Positions 51,050 through 62,949 of a stretch of DNA of 64,000 bases are shown piece by piece (the stretch's first letter is position 1; each line of letters opens with the position of its first letter). The stretch covers positions 45,281,825 through 45,345,824 of the forward strand of contig OY997591.1 of the NCBI GenBank assembly GCA_963921825.1. Reading direction: 5' to 3'. The notes beneath the pieces are model-generated. The model made no database searches and was not told where the DNA came from. It worked only from the letters and a program-made list of their open reading frames with translations. The DNA is from Erodium maritimum (taxonomy: Eukaryota; Streptophyta; Magnoliopsida; Geraniales; Geraniaceae). The position numbers and the translations under genes were made by a program.

Positions 51050-51860
51050 TTTAAAACATGAGTGAGCCACTTGGTTGTCAAGTCGTTTCTCACTCATAAT
51101 TAAAGTTTTTCTTGATGTTATCACATAAAACCACAACAGGCTATATACTACATAGTCATCTGGTTGTCAGGTCGGCCCTATTAGTATATTTGAGTTTATC
51201 CATCCTGGTGACAAAAAACTAGTTAATATTACACCTTCTGGGTAGTCAGACTATAAGTGTAACATCAAATAATTTTTCTTCACACTAGCATCATATGCAG
51301 TAGAATAAATTAATTTTCTCCAAAAAAATTAATTAATATCATACCCTCTGGGTAGTCCAGACTATAAGTATAATGTTAAATAATTTTAATTTCACCTGCA
51401 TCATATGCAACAGAATATACCATTTCCTCCCAAAGTTAATTAATACTATACCCTCTGGGTAGTCCAGATTATAAGTACAATGTTAGATAACTTTTCATTT
51501 CCATTTGCATCCTATGCAATAAAAAAAGTATATTTATCATTGAAACTACAAGTCCCTTGTTAATCAGGTCGTTCCTTGTAAACAAAAATGAAAATTATAC
51601 ACTTTTTACTTGTATCATATACAACGGAGAAAGAAAAACATTTATCTTTGAACTACAAGTCCCCTGGTAGTCAGGTTGTTCCTTGTAAACAAAAATAAAT
51701 TTGTATACTTGCATCATATGCAATAGAGAAAAAATAACATTTATCTTTGAACTACAAGTCCCCTGGTAGTCAGGTCGTTCCTTGTAAACAAAGATAATTT
51801 TATTCCGAACTACAAGTCCCCTGGTTGTCAGGTCGTTCCTTGTAAACGAATATCAATTTT
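51050..51860 (-). repeat. Imperfect tandem repeats in the copia leader
   Basis: Units built on ctacaagtcccctggt.gtcaggtcgttccttgtaa recur about every 65-90 bp at 51545-51850, with more diverged versions containing ctctgggtagtccagactata at 51230-51480. They lie between the pol remnants and the PBS, where gag and leader should be. Confidence 0.8.
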
Positions 51861-52552
51861 ATTTATCTACTTCGATGGAAAAGCCTTTGATAAAATATCT
51901 CATATTTTATCAATTAAAACTCAATAATTATAAAATGATCAACTTTATGTCATTGAAACAATTTTAATAACACTAACGACTATATCGTATATAATCGTTA
52001 ATAATAAAATTGATCATTACCCAACCATCTAACTTGAATTACCCCAAATCACCAACGTATAAACATATCATTCAAAAATGTATATACAAATATATTTACG
52101 CAAATGATGACACAAAGAATCACATTCTTTCATATATATATAAGAGTCACTTAAACGTATATATTTAGTCATCAATAGCAAAACAACTTGATTCAATATG
52201 TATAATGCATATATATTAAGCATGTACTCATGCTTATAAAAACAATATATCAAATGCAGCATCATATATCATCACTGTGATTATTAATCAAGTTTTCATG
52301 ATACAAGTCAAAAACCCATTTGCTTCTAATCACATGGGTTCCCACGGGCATAAGACATTAAAAAAAATTTCCTTTTTAACTATGCTAACTCAAACAGGAA
52401 CCATGCGTATCAACAGACATATCAATATGAATAAACATCATATCTATACACACGGTTTCAACAAAAAAAAAAATCAAGCCAAAGTATACACACGGCTTCA
52501 ACAAAAAGTATAAAGCCAGATTTCACGATTGATTTAAATGCAAAAAACCAAT

Positions 52553-52564
52553 GCTCTGATACCA
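52553..52564 (-). other. Copia primer-binding site
   Basis: The plus strand reads gctctgatacca, the complement of TGGTATCAGAGC (initiator tRNA-Met type), two bases from the 5' LTR. Confidence 0.9.
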
Positions 52565-52566
52565 AT

Positions 52567-52943
52567 TGAAGGATCGATAAACATCACATGTTTGCAGCGG
52601 AATAAATTATTCGATCCTAAATAGATCTATTGCATTTGAATCAAAAATAAAATCAATAGACTTACTTACTTGATATGTAGAATAAACCCAATATAGCTCC
52701 GAAAGTACGAAGCCTCTAGTGTATCCACACCGAACAACCTTTGATGCTTTCAACAAATTGAGATGGCTATGGAGGAAGAACGATTCTTCCATTTGTGTTT
52801 TGGGAGAGTAGAGAAAAAGAGGCTACAAGAGAATAAGATGAATCTATCTCTTAACCCTAATCTCTAATCTTATATACTAATCAATATTGGGTCCAACACT
52901 CAATTGAGCTTAAACCCGATTGGGCCTAGGGAAAAACCCAACA
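52567..52943 (-). repeat. Copia LTR (5' LTR in element orientation)
   Basis: Partner of 45941-46317, same length, about 98% identical by eye. Confidence 0.95.
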
Positions 52944-52948
52944 AATGT

Positions 52949-53751
52949 AACCCAGGTAATCACCACTACCAAGATCAATCTTGCTGGAATCTTCGTGTTC
53001 TCCCAAAAGGTCAATTGTCTCATCTCCCGAGTGAAAGGTCTTGTGCACCATCTTCTTCGCATGATTTCATGCGTCATTCATGGCGTCCCTTGACCTGCTT
53101 TAGGACCGGGATTTAGTGCGTACAAGTAGAACATAAATCGGGGCTTTTCCCGGCTTTTTTGGAACCTCGACCTCACCTTACCCTAAACAAGCCTTTAGAC
53201 GTAGAAGGCCAAGACTGCAAGACACCATCCTCGACCGAACTAATTAAATATGACATCATTAACACTCCTACAAAAATCTACCGTCTTATGCCCCATACTC
53301 TCCAGGCAACCTGAACACCACAAATACAACTATCCAATCCAAAACAAAACCCAACAATCACCAAACCAGTTACATCACTACCACTTGCTTTATTTTAACT
53401 CTTACACAACTCCAAGGATCTAAGCCCCAATCATTAAAGGAAAAGTACTTGTATTTGAAGAACATAGCCCATTTCCGTCTTCAATGACAGATATGCGAAG
53501 ACATGTTTCGAGGACGTATCTGAATCTGAACTTAATCAGACCAAAATCAAAGATCACTATCCATTCGATTTATGGAGATACAAAACAAGAACCTAACTAT
53601 GGAAGAGAAATTCCTCAATAAGTAGCACAACTCTATTTTCGTGTACTTGCATACATTTCAAGACTTTCACCAGTACTCATTTGTTCTAAAAGTAATAATG
53701 ATGTGGATTGGTAGTAAGTAGTTGGGTTTGTTATTGGGAACCACTACTACA
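52949..53751. other. Intergenic sequence between copia and CACTA elements
   Basis: No coding region or structural repeat recognised. Confidence 0.45.
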
Positions 53752-54662
53752 AGATTCCTCTTGGCCGACACCCACTCTGTCAACTAAGAAATGTATACCG
53801 TCGGCCTAGCTTCGTCACCATGAAGGTTATTTTTCCAGCGGAACGATAGATAACATCACTTGTTCGAGGAACAAAATTCATTGATCAAGCTGTACACTTA
53901 GCCGACGAATTTGTTTCGTCTCCTACTAGAAACCTTGACCAAAAAATACTGATCATCGGCAAAGTACTTAGGAAGGACCTCGATGAAGGATATATTTCGT
54001 TTCCCAACGAAACATTGACCGACGAATACTGATGGCCGACCAATTAATTTGGATGGACCTAGCCAACATATCTATTTAGATACCCAAGAAGCACTTGGCC
54101 GACAGACCCTTAAATCGTTGTCCAAGTAGAGCAACATACTAAAAAAATAATAATTAGAAATCAGGTACTCAAACGTACAATTCCTATAAATAGTATATCA
54201 TGGCAGTCTATCTAATACACACAACTAATTGATAAGACAACGATAATTCATAAATTAAAACTATTATTCAACAAAGCATTCGAAAGTTACTTTTAAATAT
54301 CCATAAATTAACCTAAAACTTACTAATTAAACCTAAGAAGAAGGACTAACCTACTAGCGTTACATGAACTCCATGTCGCTCGATAATTCAGAGATTTGGG
54401 CCGCCATATCCCCCCTCTGTCATTTCTCCTTGACGAGTTGGGCTATAAACGCCTCCATGTCTCACTTCTTATGAACTAGGGTTAATTACATTCACCTACC
54501 CCGAACTATACACGGTTAACGGATACATACCCCAAATAACGTATACATACCCCGAACTAACAACTATAACAACATCCCCTGTTCCATCCATTTTTTCGTC
54601 CATTTACTATTCATTTTTTTCGGAAATTCCGAAACTACCCGTAGTGTTACAGTCCTAAAACC

Positions 54663-57600
54663 TGTGAAGACCGCCTCGGTAAAAAGTTTTAACTTGTTTA
54701 AGTTATCGTTCAAGGCGTCGTGGTTGAAAACCGGATCGAGAAATTTTGATCGAGCGCGAAAGAAAGCTGTAAAAAAAAACTGCTGGGCTGGTTCGTTCTT
54801 TGGGCCTGGCCCAACCAGCTGGCCCAAACCCTGAGTATTTATACCCACTTTTAGGGTTTTAACCCTAAATTTTCTGCTTCTCTCTCACGCACACAGACGA
54901 CCTCCCTCCTCCCTCTTCCCTTACGCACAGCCGACCTCCCTCCTTATCTCCGACTTCCTTTTCTCCTTCATCCCGACCCCGTTACCCCTCCGGCCAGCGC
55001 ACGCCGTCACGTCACCGTCCCCGACCTCCCTTTCCCCTTCGCCGCCGTCTTCTCCTCCGTCCAACCACGACAACCACCTCCCTCTACCCTCCTCCCTCAC
55101 CGTGTTCCGGCCGCCGCCCTTCCGTACAAGCGAGACCCCGGCCGACCTCCACACCACCACCTCCGCCCAGAGCCCGTCCTCTCCGGCCCTCATCCTTCTT
55201 CCACCGCTTCACCAGAGCATCGGCGAGCCACGCCGTCGTCGTGCACGGCCCGAGCCGTGGCAGTTTCGCCGGCGCGAACTCAGATCCGGGACAGACCCGT
55301 TCGTCTCCGTCCAGATCTGGGACGGGCGAGAGACCCATGTGCTCCGCCGTGCAGCCGCCGCCCACCACTCCCCTACGGTGAGCCCCTACCGCGGTGAGGT
55401 TTTGGCCGGCCGGACTCGAAACTCGTGCTTCTCCTTCCCTTTTAATTTCTTCTGTCCCGAGATCTTCTTGGCTCTGTAAAACAAAATCATCCGGATCTGG
55501 ACTTTTTGGAACGGTTTTGTTGAATCCGGAAAATTGAAGAAAATGATTTATACAAAAATCAGATTGGAATAAGAGAAAGTAAAGGAAGTTGTGGTTAGAA
55601 CGACAAATCGGTTTTAATAGGAAAAGGGGTTTTGAAGTAAAAGAAATTAACGAAATCGGTATTGTTCTAAGACGTTTTGGACTGTGACCGGTTTTCGTAA
55701 CGGGAATGACTGAACGAGACGTTTAAAATCGAACTTAGGACGGAACAAAAGCGGACCGCTGAATCGGACCTCGGGATTCGTGCATTGGGACCATGCCCCG
55801 AGAAACGTGCACCGAGTTCTGTGCTCGGGGCTCGAACACGATTCGTCGTGATCCCGCTTTTAGCCCGCTCGAGTTTAAAGGACAACTGTCGGATTTAAAC
55901 TGGACTAATCGTAATCTTTAACTTAACGGTGGAACCGTTATTGATTTGTGACTTCGTGTTAAATTTAGAGTGCGGCTTCGATCGAAGAGAAAACCGGAGC
56001 TACACCCAGACGCGGACTTCGCCCTGGAAGACGGCGTTGGCCCGATCGTCAGCAGCTAGGAGACGCTGCTGTGGTTTCGTCGAGAGGTAGGGAAAAGTAG
56101 TCGGATCTCGGCCCTGACTAGGGAAAGTTAACAGTAGAATTGCATGTGACACCGGGGTGTCGTGGGTTGAGTAGGTTTATTTAAATATTAGAAAAGCATG
56201 ATACGGGATTGTAGCGAGTATTGGAAATGCATGTGACACTTAGTAGTGTCGTAGGAGCAGAGAACTTAGCGTTATTAGAATTACTGGAGGCATATGACCA
56301 TGCCCGGAGGTTGTTTGTGAACTTATCGATATTAGGAGTACTGGAGGCATATGACCATGCCCGGAGGTTGATTGAGAAACTGTTGATATTAGGACTATTG
56401 GAGGCTTTAGTTAAGCCGGAGGTTGATTGACCTTTTGGTGTCTTGGGTGGCCTTGAGAGCCCGTGTATTATTATCGAGTTTTGGGTGGCCTTGAGAGCCC
56501 GTATTATTGTTGAGTCTTGGGTGGCCATGAGAGCCCGTGTTATTATTCGTGTTTGGGTGGCCATGAGAGCCCGTACTTTACTGTTGGTGTTTTAGCTGGC
56601 TTACGAGTTAGAGTCTCGGTAAGTTGCAAGCGTGTTTTATCGTTGAGTTTTGGGTGGCCATGAGTTCCCGTGGGGTTGTTGAACCCGTGTCTTTACCTTT
56701 GGCGTTTTGGGTGGCCATGAGTGCCTGTGGGGTTGTGAACCCGTGTCTTTACTATTGGTGGTTAGAGTGGCTGTGAGTGCCTGTGGGGCGGTTGAGTCCG
56801 TGTTGTACTGTTGGTGTGTCTTGGGAGGCCGTGAGTACCTGTGGGGCTGTTGAGTCCGTGTTTTACTGTTGGTGTGTCTTGGGAGGCCGTGCGTGCTTGT
56901 GGGGCTGTTGAGTCCGAGTTTTACTGTTGGTGTCTTGGTGGCCATGAGTGTCTGTGAGTGTTGAACCTGTGTTGTTACTGGTTGTTGAACTTGCTTGTGA
57001 TTGTATTTGTGATTGTGATTGTGATTGTGGTTACCTGAGGTTGGGGGCCCGCTTCATGAAACGGGGGTCCATGAGCACACGCGTCTGCATGTTCAGACGG
57101 GGTAGGGGGCCCGCCCGCCAATAAAGTGGTCCTGGCCGCGCGTGTGTGGTTTGGGTTTGTGAGCGTACTTTGGCTGGCTTACGAGTTAGAGTCTCGGTAA
57201 GTTGCAAGCATTCTTTGGCTGGCTTACGAGTTAGAGTCTCGGTAAGTTGCAAGCATTTTCCGGCTGGCTTACGAGTTAGAGTCTCGGTAAGTTGCAAGCA
57301 TTCTTGGGTTGGCCTGACCGAGTTAGAGTCTCGGGAGGGTGTGAGCATTCTTGGCAGCTGGTTTGCGATCCTTTGTGATCTTGTTTGGTGTGCGATCCTT
57401 TGTGATCTTGTTTGGTGTTGCGTAGTTTCTTTTGAGTCCTTGGAAGAGGTCGTGATCGTTGTGTCGGGTCTACTTTGCGTGTCAGAGCGTTGAGTTGGTC
57501 AAGGAAGGTAACAGTGGGAGTATGTTCAGTCAGAGTACTTGGGTTGGGGACAGTCTTCCCCGGTTTTGACCTTGTTTTTGGTGTTACCGGCTTTGTCTGC

Positions 57601-57923
57601 TAATTATGCCGTAGTCAGTCTGTTATCCGTGGTGGTGAGCGAATGCTCACCCCTAGCTGCTTTTCCTACAGGTACCGTTCGCAGGCTGGACTAGGCGAGC
57701 TTCTGAAGCTTGAAGAGCTTGAAGCGGGTTTCTGGGTGTTTTGAGTCTAGTGACGTGTACCTCGTCTTTGTCCACTTGTTGGGACGTGTTTTAAGTTGTA
57801 ATTATTATTTTGTTGAATTAAACTGGTATTTTAAAGTGATGTAATGAAAACAGGTTTCAAGTGCTTTTATGTTTTTAAAACGTTCGCGTCCCGAGTTTGG
57901 TTTACTGAAATTGGGGCGTGACA
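54663..57923 (+). repeat. Left LTR of the second Tekay-type element
   Basis: Starts TGTGAAGACCGCC and ends GGCGTGACA. A TATA-like tatttata at about 54836 is followed by a CT-rich leader. From about 56085 onward it closely matches the other Tekay LTRs (core gaggtagggaaaagtag, 39-56-bp minisatellite at 56430-56960, end region). The first 1.4 kb does not. Confidence 0.93.
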
Positions 57924-58604
57924 GCTTGGTATCAGAGCTCGAGGTTTCACACCTCGGACTGTACGTCAATTAGGTGGGGAGAGTCAAGTCGGTGAAGTCC
58001 CGTCGTACGTTGGGTACGTAGGTCGGGAACCGTGTGTAGACCTGTTGTGTTGTGAGTCCAGCTTGTGTTTGTGTGTATGTGCAGTACGGGGTTACTGGCA
58101 TACTATTTTTGTGTACGTGCAGTGTTTTCTTGCTGGCTTGCTGATTGTTGTTGCTGCTTGAAACGTTTTTAAAGCTGTCGCGGGTCGACTCAGGAGTGCT
58201 CCTGTAGTCGAACGCGACGGTGCTGACATCAAGTCGGTACAACGTAGTTCGGGGACGCCTTGACCGGGTTGTGACTGCGTGATGTCAAGTCTGAGGTTTT
58301 AAAATGAAAAGGAGAAAGTTTTGGAATTGGTAGGCCCGGTGGGCGTGTTTTGATTTTGTGTGACGCCGTGGTCGTGTGCGTTTGATTTTGATTGGCCCGG
58401 TGGGCGTGTATTGTGGTTACTCGGTCGTGTGGCTTGTGTTTGAGGTCGGTCTTGAGTTTTCGTAACTGTGTTATGTGTTTGGTGGTCGTTGTCTGCGACG
58501 TACTAGTGTACGGGTCGCTATTAGCCGAGAAAGTTACGAATACCCTAGGGTAGACATAGCGGGTGTAAGTAGTGCGAATTTATCACCGCTAGGAAATCGG
58601 GATC

Positions 58605-58850
58605 ACTGGTTTGGCCCGGAAGGTGAGACGGAACGGTTTGGACGCCGACCCGGTAAGGGGCCCGGCAGGGTTTAGATGTCGGCCCGGTAAGGGGCCCTTC
58701 ACGGTTTGGTTGCCGGCCCGGTAAGGGGCACGGGTTAGGTGCCGGCCCGGTAGGGGGCACGGCAGGGCCTTGGTGCCGGCCCGGTATGGGGCACGGCCCG
58801 GCCTGGTTACCGGCCCGGAGAGTGGCACGGCAGGGGTCGTGTGCCGGCTT
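58605..58850 (+). repeat. GC-rich tandem repeat, ~7 copies of ~33 bp
   Basis: Units built on gccggcccggtaaggggcacgg recur about seven times in the leader of the second Tekay element, at a position comparable to the palindrome-rich leader of the element at 3255. Confidence 0.88.
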
Positions 58851-61800
58851 GGTCCAGTGAGTCGTCTTCTTTTTTCATTGGTTGTTTTTGTTTCATTGTG
58901 CGTTTAGGTTTGTGTTTGTGTGACTCGGTTCACGTTCGTGCGGTTTGAGCATTGGTTTTACGTGTTTGTGTTCGCGGTTGTGGGTTGTAGAGGCCGTAGG
59001 CTTGGTGTACGGTTGGGTTGTTGTTGATTTTTTCGCTTACGTACTATTATAATTGAAGTACTAATAGTGTGAGCAATGGTGTGTGCTCAGCTGAGAGCGT
59101 GATTTTCCCGTCTTGAGGTTTCCCTACGTGATCGTGTATTTGGGTGATTGAGGTTGTGAACCATAGTGATTGCTGAATTGAGGAAGTGTTTCCCGTGTCG
59201 AGGTTTATCTTACATGAGCGAGTACTTGATGTGTTGTTAGCGTGAGCAGTGTGACGTTTGGCATCTGGTTTTGAGGTAGTGGTTTGCCATGGTTAGATCG
59301 GTAAGTCTTTAGTGCGTTACTAGTATGCCATAACCAAACGGGTGTCCGTGGAGGTGAGCATAACGCTCATCCCCTTTACTACTTTTCCCGCAAGGGACGA
59401 GTAACGAACACTGGTTTGGTTGCAGAAAGTTACAAGTAAATGCCTAGAGGACTGTGTGAGGGTTGCACTAGACCTTACCAGGGTGACTAATGGAGTGGGG
59501 GTTCGTTTTCCGTTGGGCGTCAGTTTCATTGGATGTCGGGATATCACACTCGTTTGTTCATCGAGTTGCGCTGAGAGGTTGGGGGTGAGTTTAGAGCCGT
59601 TGAGTCCACCCCTGCGTCGGGACACGCCGGTTGGTGGTGGGGTGGTGTTGACTAGGGTCTGTCGTGCCTGCGGAGTTGGAGAAGAAGACCGATATAGGAG
59701 GTTCGAGAGAGGGCTCAAGAGCCCTGATGCTGGATCGAGTCCTCACCCCGAGGATTCGGGTGTGTTCGGAGTTGGTAGGCACGACGACGGTAGTGGAGCG
59801 AGGTCTTAGTGAGACCGCGAGGTTCCATGAAGTTCGGCAACAACTAAGCTGGTACCTGTGTCTGTGGGAAAATACTTATGAAATGACAGCAACGTAGTCT
59901 TGGGAATGGATTGGCTGGCGAAGTACCGAGCCAGTACCGACTATTACTGGCGACGAGCTGCGAGAGTCGTAGTAATCACGCCTGACAGTGCACGTGGGTA
60001 GCACTAACTGGAGCGCGACATCAGGTGGCATGTCTAGTGGAGCGGGATGCGGAGAGCGGTCGCGGAGTTAGTATCGCGATGCCTCACTCGTCGGCAGGTG
60101 AGAGCCGAACAACAGCGTCCCGCTGGTTTATTGCAGCCACTGCGGGTTGCACAATGGAAATAGGGGCACGTCACGATGGGTTTCGTGAGCGATTAGCCTA
60201 GTTCACCTACAACAACAGCTTTCAGGCCAGTATCATGATGACACCGTTCGAAGCGTTGTATGGTAGGCCGTGTCGATCGCCCGTGTGCTGGGCAGAAGTG
60301 AGAAATAAAAGGTTACTGGGTCTAGAACTTGACTGAGAGACAGCTGAGTCGGTCGTGCCAAAGCGTGAGCGGTTGAAGACCGCGCAGAGTCAGCAGGAGT
60401 TGTGCTGACTGACGGCGCCGACCTCTCGAGTCAGCAATCGGTGGTCATGTATCCCTGGAGGTGAGCCCGAAAGGTGGACTAATGCGTTTCAACCGCGGCG
60501 GAGGCGGGTTAGCCCCGCGGTGTATCGGGCCTTTCGAGGTTTTGAGTACGTCAATGAGTGGGCAGATGTCGAGGTAACGGGTGATATCCCGTATAAGGAG
60601 AAACCGATGTGGGAAAGGGATCCATGAGAGCAGGTCCTGCGCGGAAAGGTTATCCGCTTAGAACTGGTGTTGTGGCGACGCCACGAGGCCGAGTCGACTT
60701 GGGAACGCGAGGACGAGGTTCGCGCGAAGTACCCCGACCCGTTCGACCCCTGAAGTGCGTTGTTCTGAATTTCGAGGACAAAATTCTCTTAAGGGGGGTA
60801 GATTGTGAAGACCGCCTCAGTAAAAAGTTTTAACTTGTTTAAACCAGCTGCCAAGAACCCCTGAAGTGCGTTCTTGGCAGCTGGTTTACGATCCTTTGTG
60901 ATCTTGTTTGGTGTGCGATCCTTTGTGATCTTGTTTGGTGTTGCGTAGTTTCTTTTGAGTCCTTGGAAGAGGTCGTGATCGTTGTGTCGGGTCTACTTTG
61001 CGTGTCAAAGCGTTGAGTTGGTCAAGGAAGGTAACAGTAGGAGTATGTTCAGTCAGAGTACTTGGGTTGGGGACAGTCTTCCCCGGTTTTGACCTTGTTT
61101 TTGGTGTTACCGGCTTTGTCTGCTAATTATGTCGTAGTCAGTCTGTTATCCGTGGTGGTGAGCGAACGCTCACCCCTAGCTGCTTTTCCTACAAGTACCG
61201 TTCGCAGGCTGGACTAGGCGAGCTTCTGAAGCTTGAAGAGCTTGAAGCGGGTTTCTGGGTGTTTTGAGTCTAGTGACGTGTACCTCGTCTTTGTCCACTT
61301 GTTGGGACGTGTTTTAAGTTGTAATTATTATTTTGTTGAACTAAACTGGTACTTTAAAGTGATCTAATGAAAACAGGTTTCAAGTGCTTTTATGTTTTTA
61401 AAACGTTCGCGTCCCGAGTTCGGTTTACTGAAATTGGGGCGTGACAAAACCAACTCTGACCCTAAATCCAACCCTAAATCTCTCTCCAAATCTAAATCTA
61501 ATCCTAAAAATGGATGGGAAAATGGGTGGAAGGGGGGATGTTGTTACAAACTGTTAGTTCGGGGTATGTATACGTTACAAAATAATTTTGGGGTAGTTAT
61601 CCATTAAACGTGTATAGTATGGGGTAAGTGAACGTAATTAACCATATGAACTAACTACTCAGCAAACTTTTCTCATTTCTCAACGAGACTACGCTCGATG
61701 ATCTCTTCTTTCCCCTAAGAGGATTCGACGGACGTGTTAGAGGAACCCTCATCCCTGGTTGTCAATACCTTGACCTTCCTCCCGACTCCTACCTTGACTA

Positions 61801-62949
61801 ATACTTTAGATCCGCCGATTTCTTAAATCTCTTGGGTATCAAGCTCCGCGGTTGAGGATGACAAGTCCCTGCACTCGGACTCTTGCATGGCAACTTATGA
61901 ATCCGAGTAACTGTCATGTTCCTTTTAAATCTTTGCCTAATAACGCTAGAAAATGAAAATGAACATGTTATTTCACATTAAAATAAAAGTGTAGAAAACA
62001 CAAATGTCAAACATAGTGTTTATCGTCTCGCGGGTACGTCTTAAGTACAATATTGAAGCACGAGGATAGGGCCTCAACCGTATTATGGACGACTATCTCG
62101 TGGGGGATGTCGTCGAATTACCTACCTCTATCCCGATGTTTCAACTTGTTGTTTGACCGAGAAGCTTCACACTCTCTCTTTTGGGCGTACCTTTTGAAAA
62201 ATATGGCATTAGAAACAAAAATTAAACGACGTCTTTTTATTTAATAATTAAATGAGATGTGGTGTAATTACCTTATCTTAGTGGTCGAGAAGCCACCCCC
62301 ACTAGTTGGGGCAATGTACAAACTCCTCCGGGGTCGAAGAAAACAAATTCTAGTTCCCCAACGTCGTTTTGTTGGCGTTCATTTATGGAGTCAAACCTTC
62401 ATGTCGTACTTCTAGTTTCTATAGTGACTCCTTGCTTTACCTTCTATCGATGGCATAAGAGGGTGACTAGTTAACGTCAAAACCGTCGAGTGTCTGGTCT
62501 AGAGAAGGTAATTCTAAACTTAGTAATTAAGAATATAAAATAAACATATCGTAAAACTACATTAGTAATATTTAATGTACTTACTTTGAACAACGTTAAA
62601 AGGATCAACCTGCTCAGCTCTAGGAGAATGTCATACTTTTCGGTGTTCATTGAGAGGTGACCGTCAACGATGTACCCAATACCCTTGGTTATCTTGTTAA
62701 TCTCAATTTTACAGTTGGGATGTTCGTGAAAAGCATTCCAGATCATCATAAACTTCCCTTCATAAGAGACTTTCTTCTCGGACTGATGGGTCGTGACAAT
62801 ACCTCCTTGACCATCCTTCTCTATCTCCACATTGCTTAAGGCATTATCTATGATAGCATCGCACACATCGCCTATGTTAGCGTTGAGGAGACTGTGAACA
62901 CGCAGGGCATTCAGTGGCACGATGGCTAGTACCAATTATTATATGCCTC

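Larger units (their letters stand above)
45941..52943 (-). mobile_element. Ty1/copia retrotransposon with both LTRs, broken
   Basis: Two 377-bp LTRs (45941-46317 and 52567-52943) in reverse orientation are flanked by a perfect 5-bp TSD aatgt (45936-45940 and 52944-52948). The minus-strand PBS is at 52553-52564 and a polypurine tract abuts the left LTR. Pol segments in copia order on the minus strand: integrase about 50085-49600 (LLGLIHSDVCGPM, RSDRGGEYL), reverse transcriptase about 48650-47880 (LYVDDILLIGND), RNase H about 47870-47540 (EGVWIKKFL, LLCDNKGVIA). Gag and protease are not recognisable. The coding region is heavily broken (at least half a dozen breaks). The LTRs differ at about seven positions by eye (about 2%), giving an age of about 0.7 million years at 1.3e-8 substitutions per site per year, more with a slower rate. 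Confidence 0.95.
54663..61446 (+). mobile_element. Tekay-type Ty3/gypsy element with a short, decayed interior
   Basis: Left LTR 54663-57923, PBS 57927-57938 (TGGTATCAGAGC), interior 57924-60803, polypurine tract about 60790-60800, right LTR 60804-61446; perfect 5-bp TSD aaacc (54658-54662 and 61447-61451). The LTRs are unequal in length (3,261 and 643 bp); where they overlap they differ by about 2% by eye. The interior of 2.9 kb holds only traces of pol: protease-like (near 59560-59660), integrase-like (near 60190-60300) and chromodomain-like (near 60560-60760), each similar to the element at 3255. It is far from whole, with many breaks, and would have depended on another copy for movement. 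Confidence 0.92.
54479..61644. mobile_element. MULE-type element with ~130-bp TIRs, holding a nested Tekay element
   Basis: TIRs at 54479-54605 and about 61505-61644 (GGGTTAATTACATTCACCTACCCC-like, matched by the reverse complement of the right end) are flanked by a perfect 9-bp TSD tatgaacta (54470-54478 and 61645-61653). Without the retrotransposon it is only about 380 bp, a MITE-sized non-autonomous MULE. The TIR start resembles that of the MULE at 2242 (GGGTAAATTC.ATTTCACTACC), suggesting related families. Confidence 0.88.

Noticed and set aside
62477-62935. Minus-strand 152-aa frame as a host gene
   Set aside because: No family recognised and it lies in the presumed CACTA interior; left as part of that element.
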